Positions 1 through 7,007 of a stretch of 22,046 nt of DNA are shown here, piece by piece; within the stretch, counting starts at the first letter, position 1, and each line of letters opens with the position of its first letter. The stretch spans positions 559,677 to 581,722 of the forward strand of contig CAUYUJ010000936.1 of the NCBI GenBank assembly GCA_963575745.1, in the 5' to 3' direction. This stretch comes from Prorocentrum cordatum. Taxonomy: Eukaryota; Sar; Dinophyceae; Prorocentrales; Prorocentraceae. The notes beneath the pieces are model-generated. The model worked only from the letters and a program-made list of their open reading frames with translations. It was not told the DNA's origin and searched no databases. The position numbers and the translations under genes are program-made.

Positions 1-78
1 CCTACAGGCGGAGCTTGGACGAAAAATCAAACATACCCAAACATGCTCCCAAATAGTCAAAACAAATGATCCAATAAT
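1..78 (-). repeat. Partial copy of the 200-bp MITE-like family
   Basis: The left edge resembles the reverse complement of the right half of the inverted-repeat element at 13260-13459. Both read CCTAyAGG, a short purine-rich stretch, then an AT-rich stretch with the pattern ACATAC-CAAACAT-CTCC-AAAT. The copy starts inside the terminal inverted repeat because the window begins there, and similarity fades after about base 75. The match is by eye and needs an alignment. The low GC of this patch against GC-rich surroundings agrees with a separate origin. Confidence 0.42.
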
Positions 79-94
79 CCTCAGGAGAGTCCCG

Positions 95-780
95 AGAGGC
101 AACAATCGCCCCATTTCCTCCGGAAAGCGTAACCTGTTCCTATGTTCTTTCTTCTCGTCTGCACAGTCTCCGGACCCCAAAGATCGCTCCAAGACGCCCC
201 CAGAGGCATCCAGGAGGGTCCCAAAACAGCCCCAGACGGCCCCGGGCCGGTTCCAGAGGCGCCCCAGACGGCCTGAGAGGCACCCCAGACAGCCCCAAGA
301 GCGTCCAATCACAGCCCAAAGACCACTCACAGACGCTCAAGAGGGCGCCCGGACGCTACACGAGGATCCCAAGCGAACCCCAGGATTGCCCCAGAGGCTT
401 CCAAGACAGGCCAGGAGGACCACCAGGAGAGCCTCAAAAAAAAGAATCCTTGTATTCCCGTCGGAAAGCGTATTTTTGTTAGCATGTTCCTTCTGTCCTT
501 TTGCACCGTCTCCAAGACGGCTATACAGGTCACCAAAATGGCCCAAAGACGCACCCAGGAGGGCCCCAAAACAGCCCTTGACCGCCCCGGGACCGCTCCA
601 GAGGCGCCCGAGACGGCCTAAGAGGCACCCAAGACAGCCTCAAGAGCGCCCAATAGCATCCCAAGATGGCCCCAAGATGGTCCGAGAGGCGCCCCAGACT
701 GCCCCACATCGCCCCAAGACGGCCCAAGAGGCAGTCCAGACGGCCCCAGACGGCCCCGAGAGACCCCCAGGAGGACAAAA
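95..780. repeat. Tandem ~343-bp duplication of degenerate CCCCAGACGG-type decamers
   Basis: Two consecutive units of about 341-345 bp are recognisable. CGGAAAGCGT recurs at 121 and 462, the pyrimidine-rich stretch ending in GTCTCC at 166 and 508, and GCGyCCAAT at 301 and 646. Each unit is largely made of degenerate 10-11-bp words such as CCCCAGACGG and CCAAGACGGC. Both strands stay open over long distances, and the minus-strand frames read as W/G/L/A/S-rich low-complexity peptides. These are consequences of the decamer period, so no gene is called. Confidence 0.7.
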
Positions 781-786
781 AGAGGC

Positions 787-1060
787 CCCCAAGAGGCTTT
801 GTATGATTGTCTCTTGGGGAGCGTCGAACTTCCAGCGTCGACTTGGGGGCCTGTTGGACCCTCTGGGAGCCATCTCTGAGCCTTTTGGGGGCGGGACGTC
901 TTGGTGTGGTAAGCTCAAAAGGTCGATTCGTGTCCTCGCACAGGGACCCCTCTTAGGGAGTTCGTGGGGCCTTCTTGGGTCGTCTTGGAGGCCCCTAGGC
1001 CCGTCCTGGAGACCTCTTGGGCCGTCTCGGCGCCCTCGTAGGCCGTCTATTAAGTCCAGA
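787..1060. repeat. Inverted continuation of the decamer repeat with a central hairpin
   Basis: The decamer words change strand here: GGCCGTCTTGG-like words at about 940-1050 are reverse complements of the CCAAGACGGCC-like words at 200-780. At the turn-over lies a 9-bp perfect hairpin, CCCCAAGAG at 787-795 and CTCTTGGGG at 811-819, with a 15-nt loop. The region as a whole is a large degenerate inverted repeat. No gene is supported in it. Confidence 0.5.
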
Positions 1061-1337
1061 CTAACGGACATGAACGGGCCCGCGCCCACCCGCCCCATTC
1101 TCACCACCATCCCAGGTAACATTATCACTTGGTCCCCGCGAAGAGCAGAACAACTTCTCACGGCAACCTGCCCTGCAGAAGCGATGATGAACACAGGGCG
1201 CGGCAGGAGAAATAGCTCCTGCCCACACCGCGTGGTGCCTACATGAGTACGCTTCCATTGACGCCGCCTCCACCACCGCGTTCCTGCCTTCAGGCCTGCT
1301 TGGCTGCATCCCTAGCCCACCTCTCACCACCCACCAA

Positions 1338-1480
1338 ACCACCCCAACCCAACCCGAAGGCTCAGATTTCCCCTCGATTTCCAGTGGGGGGGGGGTCGGG
1401 GAACATCGAAAAAATACATATGGAACCCGTACCCCCCGCCCCAATCCGAAATTCGGGTCTTCGGGTTGGGTTGGGGTGGT
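1338..1480. mobile_element. 143-bp terminal-inverted-repeat element, copy A
   Basis: The ends are perfect 22-bp inverted repeats: 1338-1359 contains CCCCAACCCAACCCGAAG and 1459-1480 is its exact complement. Imperfect pairing extends about 8-10 bp further outward. The right half contains CATATGGAACCCGTACCCCC, found again in copy B at 16116-16251. Short length, no coding capacity, paired inverted ends and a dispersed second copy fit a MITE-like non-autonomous element. No clear target duplication was identified, so a foldback repeat of another kind remains possible. Confidence 0.6.
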
Positions 1481-2311
1481 CTGGTAGGTAGTCAACCTCC
1501 CCCTCCAGCGGCCACTTCCTCCATCCACACCGCCCCCACCAGAACGTCCCCTCCCGCCCCGCGCAGCCCCCGAGACGCTCCACTTCCACGTCCAAACACA
1601 TGGATGGCGGGCAGGTTCCGCGGCAGGAACGCCGAGGGCCAGCCCCAGTCGGCTACATCGCTGGCATCAGCGCGCGCGAGCAGGCAGGCAGCGGCGGGCA
1701 GTGGCGTCTACCAGTATCGGTGCGTGGCTCAGTGACAGCGGGCCGTCGGCGCATCCTCTCCGGCGGTGCCGCAAAGGACGATTTGTGTTCCGAGCTCGGG
1801 TGAAGGTTGGTATGTTCCTTCGCAGGTTGTGTGCTTTGCGATTGTTCCCCATTTTCCCTGGTGGTCAATGGGCTGTGTTCGCAATGTGGACAGGTATGGA
1901 GAAAAGAAGTTGCTCAATTGTTTCGGCCGTGGCGAGGCCGTTTCGGGGGAGATGCCAGATAATCTGAGGTGTTTTGGTATGCACGGTATCGAGATGAACT
2001 CACCTTTGCCGAGCCTGCTGCTGCTCACTTAGGCCGATGAGGTTTTCATCCGTGATGTGTGCGGCCTGGGGCTCCTTCGCGTGTTGTGAACAAAAAGATC
2101 AAGTATTGATCGGGCGTTTCGTCGGTTCCCCGGGCTCCTGCTACTGCTTGTCCGTGTACTGCACTGTCCTGTTCGTCTGGTACATTGACAAGCTCAGGGG
2201 GTGGCGTTTGCAATCAGCGCCGGCATCTCCAGAGTACGTCGTCGAGTCAGTCCTTGTCGCCGCGGGCTCAGAGAAGGTCAGTGCAATTCGCTTTGCGATC
2301 GGTCCTATCCT
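1481..2311. other. Unassigned sequence, no supported gene
   Basis: About 830 bases of mixed composition, less GC-rich than the flanks from about 1650. Short open frames exist on both strands, the longest non-repetitive ones being below 100 residues. None shows a recognisable domain or codon bias like that of the copia genes. I see no RNA gene and no inverted-repeat element here. Confidence 0.4.
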
Positions 2312-2424
2312 TCTCCTCCTCCTCCTCCTCCTCCTCCTCCTCCTCCTCCTCCTCCTCCTCCCCCTCCTCCTCCTCCTCCTCCTCCTCCTCCTCCTCCTCC
2401 TCCTCTTCTACCTCCTCCTCCTCT
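2312..2424. repeat. (TCC)n microsatellite
   Basis: A nearly pure TCC trinucleotide run on the plus strand, degenerating after about 2405. It forms the left arm of a TCC-spacer-GGA arrangement with the tract at 2686-3037. Open frames through it read as poly-Leu, poly-Ser or poly-Pro and are artefacts. Confidence 0.97.
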
Positions 2425-2685
2425 GTCTCCTGCTCGTTCCTCTCTCCCCCCCCCTACCGCCCTGCAGCATGAGGGCCGACCCCCCGGTCGCCGCCGCGGC
2501 GGCGCGCGCGCACAGCCGGGCCCGCAGCGCGTCCCCCCCCCTCCCGCGGCGATGGCGCCGTTGCGCCGCCGCGGTCGCGCGCGGCCTGCGCGGAGCGCCC
2601 GCGCAGAGCGCCTGCACGGCGGAGGGCGGGCTGCCCGTCGAGCAGCCCGCGAAGCAGGCCGCGGGTCGGGGAGGGGGGGGGGTCG
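2425..2685. other. GC-rich spacer between TCC and GGA arms
   Basis: About 260 bases of very GC-rich sequence, with CGCGCG-type alternation and G or C runs, separating complementary microsatellite arms. No conserved domain is visible in any frame. If the arms paired, this would be the loop of a very long hairpin. Confidence 0.4.
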
Positions 2686-3037
2686 GGAGGAGGAGGAGGA
2701 GGAGGAGGAGGAGGAGGAGGAGGAGGAGGGGGAGGAGGAGGAGGAGGGGGAGGGGAGGAGGAGGAGGGAGGAGGGAGGAGGAGGAGGAGGAGGAGGAGGA
2801 GGAGGAGGAGGAGGAGAGGAGGAGGAGGAGGAGGAGGAGGAGGAGGAGGAGGAGGAGGAGGAGGAGGAGGAGGAGACAGAGGAGGAGGAGGAGGAGGAGG
2901 AGGAGGAGGAGGAGGGAGGAGGAGGAGGAGAGGAGGAGGAGGAGGAGGAGGAGAGAGGAGGAGGAGCAGGAGGAGGAGGAGGAGGAGGAGGAGGAGGAGA
3001 GGAGGAGGAGGATGGGAGGATGGGGGGATGGGAGGAT
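2686..3037. repeat. (GGA)n microsatellite, longest uninterrupted-type tract
   Basis: Some 350 bases of GGA units with GGGA, GA and ACAGA interruptions. The plus strand is almost purely purine. The continuous open frames encoding poly-Glu, poly-Arg or poly-Gly arise because the unit has no stop codon. Confidence 0.97.
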
Positions 3038-3463
3038 TGGCGGAGGGGAGGGGGGGGGGGGGCGCGGCGCGAGGGGGCCCTCGACCTTAGACCTCGTGGC
3101 TCGCGAGGCTCCGTTTTGTCGGCCTGTGCACGGGCAGTGTGCCAGACCACGGGGTACGGCACGAGGGAGGGAAAGAGCCAGGGGGGCCCCTTACTTCGGG
3201 GGTGGACAGAGCCCCCACCCTGACGCGTCGATTCGTGAACTGTCCGCTTTCGGCTCTCGAGAGCGCGCCGCGGCCGTCATGTTCCAGGCTTGCGCCCGCC
3301 AGGTTTGGGCCCGAGGTCGTTTTCGCGAAACCACGTTTTGCTAAACGGGGGTCCTGTCCATCACCGATGATCACCCTTGTGGAAATCGGGCCTCGGGCTC
3401 GCCTGGCTGACAGCAGTCAGAGAGGCCTCCTGCTGGAACGGCGAGGCGGAGTCCACGTAAGGC
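3038..3463. other. Unassigned sequence, nothing recognised
   Basis: GC-rich unique-looking sequence between two GGA tracts. No open frame has codon bias or a domain I recognise, and no repeat family was matched. Confidence 0.35.
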
Positions 3464-3570
3464 GGGAGGAGGAGGAGGAGGAGGAGGCAGGAGGGAGGAG
3501 GGAGGAGGGAGGAGGGAGGAGGGAGGACGGAGGACGGAGGAAGGAGGAGAGGGGGGAATGGGGAGGGGGG
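3464..3570. repeat. (GGAGGGA)n/(GGA)n tract
   Basis: A purine-only plus-strand tract built from GGA and a GGAGGGA variant unit, later turning to GGACGGA. It is the same variant class as the long tract at 12180-12727. Confidence 0.93.
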
Positions 3571-4441
3571 AGACGACCTCGCCATGCTTTACATGCTGCC
3601 TGTACGCTGCGTCCGTGCGGCAGCTAAACCCGAAGACCTCGCCCAGGCAGGGAAGGAATGCGGCGTGCACCTTAAGAAGGGAAGGTGGGGCAGGAGGGAT
3701 GGCAGAGGAGGAGTTGGCGGGCTGCGCGCTTGGTCCAGCCAGGCGGGAGAGCTCGGGCTTACGCGATTCAGGGCGGCCTCGGGCACGATGGCGGACCTCG
3801 CGGGCTGTACCGGCGCTTGGAGGAGAAGAGGGAAGGGTGCCTGCGTCCTGGTCGATTCGGTTGCTTTGCGGTCGACTGCGTTCGGTCGGTGCGGTGCGGT
3901 TCGGTCGATTGTTGTGTCGTTGCTGCGTCGCTGCGTCCTCGTAGACTGCCAGCGGCCTGTCGGTTTCGGCTTCGATGCCGGTTCCGTCGGTTTTTGTTCG
4001 GTTGTGTTGTTGTCAAGGGCGGCCTTTTGATCTTCCTCCGTCCTCATCCTTTGCCCCCTCTTGCCGGAGCAGCGCCGTGCGAGGGCGGGGCACCGCCGGG
4101 CGGAGTGAAGCCTGCTGCCAGAGCCCTGCTTCAGGGGAAGAGGAGGGGTTCCACCGAGCTGTGCCCCGATCCGATTTGATTCTGATGTTCAGGCGATTCA
4201 ACGCGGCCCGAATCTCGCATGGCGCCGCTGTGCATCATGGCTCGTCCAGTTCGGTTCGATTCTGACTCCGTGCCGATGCGGCCGGATTCGATGTACGCTC
4301 CGCGAGGCCAGCTCGAAGCCCACTCTCTCTTCTGCCACTGACCCGTTGTCGTCCGATATATGCCTCCTGCGTCTTTGTCCTCGTCCAGCTGCCGCTGCGC
4401 CTCTCCGCCACTGCACCAGCAGGAGCAGTTGCTGCTCCCAT
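3571..4441. other. Unassigned sequence with a CGGTCG-rich patch
   Basis: No gene is supported. Around 3855-3985 there is degenerate short-period repetition of words like GCGGTCG, TTCGGTCG and GCGTCG. The rest is GC-rich unique-looking sequence. Open frames here are long only because of composition. Confidence 0.35.
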
Positions 4442-4909
4442 GGCCCGCCGGGCTTCACAGCCGTCTTGACATGTGGGCCCCGCCAGCAGAGGACGGAACC
4501 TGTGAAAGACACCACTTCTTCTGCCTCCGGCCGGATGTGGCTTAAGGCGACGTCTTGCCGGCATTCTCTACACCTCTGCCTACTTTCTCGGCCTCCGGCC
4601 GAGGGCGTCCACGGCACAGGCACCGCGTCGCCATCAACCACAACAACAGCCTGTGAAAGACAGAGTTCTCCGGATCGAACCTGGATCTCCGACGCTCTCT
4701 CTCCTCCACGGGCCTTCTTTCCTCGACTCGGCCCTCGGGGGCCCGTCGGGCTTTACAGCCGTCTTGACATTTGGGCCCCGCCAGCAGAGGACGGAACCTG
4801 TGAAAGACAGCTCTCAGGACCGAGCCTGGATCTCCGACGCTCTCTCTCTCCTCCGCGGGCCTCCGTTCCTCGACGCGGCCCTCGGGGGGGCCCGTCGTCG
4901 GGCCTCCGA
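4442..4909 (+). repeat. ~147-bp tandem repeat, about 2 units plus a divergent upstream fragment
   Basis: CTGTGAAAGACA recurs at 4500, 4651 and 4798. The stretch from 4651 to 4797 is followed by a second, incomplete unit with the same order of segments: the GGATCTCCGACGCTCTCTCT block, CCTCGACkCGGCCCTCGGGG, then GGGCCCGTCG. The segment GCCGTCTTGACATkTGGGCC preceding the motif occurs at about 4460 and 4760. It has no coding signal. It lies immediately left of the repeat into which the copia element inserted. Confidence 0.75.
4581..4607 (+). repeat. Hairpin repeat, copy 1 (TACTTTCTCG-stem-CGAGGGCG)
   Basis: CTCGGCC and GGCCGAG pair around a TCC loop. The identical frame TACTTTCTCG-(9 nt)-CGAGGGCG occurs at 15241-15267 with different but still complementary inner stem bases. 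Weaker similarity extends roughly 25 bases upstream and 40 downstream in both copies, so this is probably part of a dispersed repeat of about 90 bp. Confidence 0.5.
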
Positions 4910-4962
4910 GGGCCACCAAGCATGGATCGGGGGCGGCAAGCTGGCCCCCGGGGAAGGGGCAT
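4883..4962 (+). repeat. Left half of the target repeat interrupted by the copia element
   Basis: This stretch aligns with 16825-16902 (shared GGCCACCA, ATGGAT, GGGGC, AGCTG, CCC and GGGGA blocks). The other half resumes at 12157 and aligns with 16903-16931, including a 26-base identity (12160-12185 and 16906-16931). Removing the copia element and one copy of GGCAT restores a collinear match. Confidence 0.8.
4958..4962. repeat. Target-site duplication, left (GGCAT)
   Basis: GGCAT directly abuts the 5' LTR; GGTAT at 12152-12156 directly abuts the 3' LTR. Five bases is the usual duplication length for Ty1/copia integrases. One of the five bases differs, either by a later mutation or by chance; the empty-site alignment supports the boundary. 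Confidence 0.75.
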
Positions 4963-5100
4963 TGCTGATCTCAGGGCCCGGGGAGGCCCCTGGTGTGTAT
5001 GTTACTGTTGTGCACGTGCGTGTTGATGCTGCAGCATTTTGGCTTGCCACAGGTGTGGAAAAGAGGGAGTAGGCTCTCCCTCCTCGAAGCCCAATCTGCA
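4963..5100 (+). repeat. 5' LTR, 138 bp
   Basis: It begins TGCTGATC and ends AATCTGCA, and it matches 12014-12151 at 137 of 138 positions; the difference is T at 5023 against C at 12074. It contains a GC-rich GGGCCCGGGGAGGCCCC segment, the motif CATTTTGGCT at 5035-5044, and a hairpin (GAGGGAG at 5063-5069, CTCCCTC at 5076-5082, 6-nt loop). No TATA box is visible. The TTTT within CATTTTGGCT could serve the TTTT-box role proposed for dinoflagellate promoters, which is an inference. At 138 bp it is at the short end for copia LTRs. Confidence 0.95.
5063..5082 (+). promoter_or_regulatory. LTR hairpin GAGGGAG-N6-CTCCCTC
   Basis: A perfect 7-bp stem with the loop TAGGCT lies 18 bases before the LTR end, and is repeated unchanged in the 3' LTR at 12114-12133. 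A structured element near the LTR end could bear on transcript end formation or strand transfer. The structure is visible; the role is unknown. Confidence 0.45.
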
Positions 5101-5101
5101 T

Positions 5102-5112
5102 TGGTAGAGCGG
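5102..5112 (+). other. Candidate tRNA primer-binding site
   Basis: TGGTAGAGCGG starts one base after the 5' LTR, the normal place for a primer-binding site, and begins with TGG, the complement of a tRNA CCA end. A matching tRNA would end CCGCTCTACCA. This is not the common initiator-Met type site (TGGTATCAGAGC), though the first five bases and an AGAGC core are shared. Primer identity is undetermined. Confidence 0.5.
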
Positions 5113-5189
5113 AGCGTGCCGCGCGATAGCAGGCGCTGTCGCACCGGGCGGCACTCAGGCGAGTGCCGGCGGGACGCTAGAAGAAGGTA

Positions 5190-7007
5190 ATGAGCACGGA
5201 CAACGGGGGCCCCGGCGGTGCGATCAGGAGGTTCGCCGGGAGTGGAGCCGACGCTTTTCGGGACTACCGATCCTGGAAGAAGTGGGCGCGGGCATACCTC
5301 ATCGTGCAGAAGGCGAAGGGGACACCCGCGACGGCCTTAGGGCCTATGCTGTTCACGCTGCTCGACGACGTCGCCGCCAGAACGCTGGAGGTTGTCGACA
5401 TGGACGATCTGGAGCTAGAGGGCGGCGAGCAGGTCATCTTCGAGACTCTCGACTCACGCTTCCCCGACGTGGCAGCACACGACCGACTCGGAGAAGCGTT
5501 GAAGGAGGTGTTCACGATTCGCCTGGCCAGGGGCGAGTCGATGGCGGCCTACTGTGGTCGAGCTCAGGCGGCGTTCGCCAAGGGCGAGACAGAAGGTGTC
5601 GTGCTGCCGGACATGGCGCGCGGGTACCTGCTGCTGCTGGGAGTACACCTGGCGCCGCAGAACCTCGCGGTCGTCCTGGCGGCATCGGGCCGATCATATA
5701 AGGAAAAGGACGTGGCGATGGCGCTCAGGACGACTTACCCCAACGGCCTGGCGGACTTCGGCCAGCAGTCGAAGGCGTTCGGGGCGCACGTGGCAAAGGA
5801 AGAGGCCGACGAGAGCGATGACGCCGCGGACATCACGGCGCTGCTGGCGGGCTTCGACGTGATTGAGGATAACGAGGACGGGGACATCCTGGACGAGAGT
5901 GAGGCCATCGAGATACTGGTGTCCTGGCGCGATCAGCGCAACAAAATAACGAAGGAGCAGCTGGCTCGGGGCTTCGGTCCGAAGAAGCCGGACACAAAGG
6001 CGATGGCGAAGCGAGCGCGATGCTACATCTGCGACGAGGTCGGCCACTTCAGCAGAGACTGCAAGAAGCCGCGACGTCAACGCCGTCCGCCGCCACGGGA
6101 TCACAAGAACAAGGGCAAAGACGGCGAGAAGCGCGGCGACGTGGTCACGGTCTACGAGCACGACTCGGATGAGGGCGTCTTCGTGGTCGACGACGGCAAG
6201 ACCGAGGACGTCGTCGAGGAGGAGACCTTCGAGTGTGACGTGTGCGACGACGGGTCCCAACGGCCCTTGTACGTCGGCGGCTGCAGCAACGACGATGACG
6301 AGTGCGACTGCGAGCTGACGGTCGACGAGGAGGACAAGGATCAGGACATAGACGACCTGTGCGAGGCGTACACGGCGGCGAGGGACGACATGGATGACGT
6401 GATTGAGGCGTACCGCAGGCTGACCGCGATGCCCAAGGACGAGGTCATGCCGGAGGTGCTGACGGCGTCGGCTCACGAGCCGGGGTCGGGCGCAGTCGAC
6501 ACTGGGTGCGGCAAGGGAGTTATCGGCGAGAAGACCCTCGAGGAGCACAAGGTGGTGATGGAGAAAGCAGGTCTCGCGATGAAGACGATCAAGCAGACGA
6601 AAGCGACGACCTTCCGCTTCGGCAACCAGGAGACGCTGGAGTCGATCTATACCGCGGAGATACAGTGCCGAGTGGGCGGTCGACTCCTGGTGCTCCGCCT
6701 ATGCGTCGTCCCAGGCGAGACCCCGCTGCTGGTTGGCAAGCCCATGCTCAAGGCCCTCGGCGCGCAGCTGGACATGGAGCGGGACGAGATTCGGTTCGCC
6801 CGGATTAACGTCACGGTGCCGCTCCGGGTCGCGGACAGCGGTCACTACCAGCTGAACTTATGCGAGATGACGAACGAGGACGGCAGGCTGATCCAGACGG
6901 CTGAGGTCGACGCGATGGTGACGGCGGAGAAGGACGACGGGCTGACAGCGGAGGAGCAGCAGGAGCACGAGGAGTCCGTCGTGGCGGCGTCGTCGGGTTT
7001 TCGCTAG
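5190..7007 (+). CDS. Copia Gag with CCHC zinc knuckle plus aspartic protease (ORF1)
   Basis: 605 residues from ATG 5190, the first ATG after the 5' LTR in this open frame. Residues ~15-200 are a helical Gag-type region with no sharp motif; they would form the particle in which reverse transcription occurs. A CCHC knuckle, C278-X2-C281-X4-H286-X4-C291 (CYICDEVGHFSRDC), is the RNA-binding nucleocapsid signature and is followed by a basic stretch, then a long acidic linker (~320-405). The protease active site is the D437-T-G triad in GAVDTGCG, with a second strand motif LLVGKPML at 513-520; it would cleave the polyprotein. The stop TAG at 7005-7007 is preceded by a G GGT TTT slippery heptamer. 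ORF1 thus gives Gag-protease alone, with the downstream enzymes probably made as a frameshift fusion. The domains are clear; the exact Gag boundaries are not. Confidence 0.92.
   Translation: MSTDNGGPGGAIRRFAGSGADAFRDYRSWKKWARAYLIVQKAKGTPATALGPMLFTLLDDVAARTLEVVDMDDLELEGGEQVIFETLDSRFPDVAAHDRLGEALKEVFTIRLARGESMAAYCGRAQAAFAKGETEGVVLPDMARGYLLLLGVHLAPQNLAVVLAASGRSYKEKDVAMALRTTYPNGLADFGQQSKAFGAHVAKEEADESDDAADITALLAGFDVIEDNEDGDILDESEAIEILVSWRDQRNKITKEQLARGFGPKKPDTKAMAKRARCYICDEVGHFSRDCKKPRRQRRPPPRDHKNKGKDGEKRGDVVTVYEHDSDEGVFVVDDGKTEDVVEEETFECDVCDDGSQRPLYVGGCSNDDDECDCELTVDEEDKDQDIDDLCEAYTAARDDMDDVIEAYRRLTAMPKDEVMPEVLTASAHEPGSGAVDTGCGKGVIGEKTLEEHKVVMEKAGLAMKTIKQTKATTFRFGNQETLESIYTAEIQCRVGGRLLVLRLCVVPGETPLLVGKPMLKALGAQLDMERDEIRFARINVTVPLRVADSGHYQLNLCEMTNEDGRLIQTAEVDAMVTAEKDDGLTAEEQQEHEESVVAASSGFR
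6995..7001 (+). promoter_or_regulatory. Candidate -1 programmed ribosomal frameshift site (G GGT TTT)
   Basis: The heptamer GGGTTTT is phased X XXY YYZ relative to ORF1: the last base of TCG, then GGT, then TTT. Slipping back one base continues at 7001 in the frame that stays open through 7948. The ORF1 stop follows at 7005. Downstream, GCCG (7009-7012) can pair with CGGC (7033-7036) and GCC (7014-7016) with GGC (7027-7029), a stem starting 7 bases after the heptamer, which is normal spacing for a stimulatory structure. The motif and phase are seen directly; activity is inferred. Confidence 0.65.

Noticed and set aside
531-545. GCCATTTTGG on the minus strand as a spliced-leader relic
   Set aside because: The match stops after 10 bases, lies in decamer repeat DNA, and has no downstream ORF.
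386-1246. 286-codon plus-strand frame and overlapping minus-strand frames
   Set aside because: They follow the decamer period; strands are equally open and the peptide is low-complexity.
2037-3344. Long open frame of over 400 codons with poly-Leu, poly-Arg and poly-Glu
   Set aside because: It is a stop-free passage through TCC and GGA tracts; the three frames and the opposite strand are equally open, and no non-repetitive domain is present.
4664-4690. tRNA B-box-like GGTTCGATCC on the minus strand, possible SINE
   Set aside because: No A box at proper spacing and no cloverleaf could be built; the other tandem unit lacks the motif.
5100-5120. TTGGTAGAGCGG as a tRNA D-arm, suggesting a tRNA gene
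   Set aside because: No acceptor stem, anticodon or T arm follows; the position right after the LTR explains it better as a primer-binding site.
5694-6548. 284-codon minus-strand frame inside gag
   Set aside because: It is antisense to the GC3-rich gag-protease gene, whose CCHC and DTG motifs fix the coding strand.
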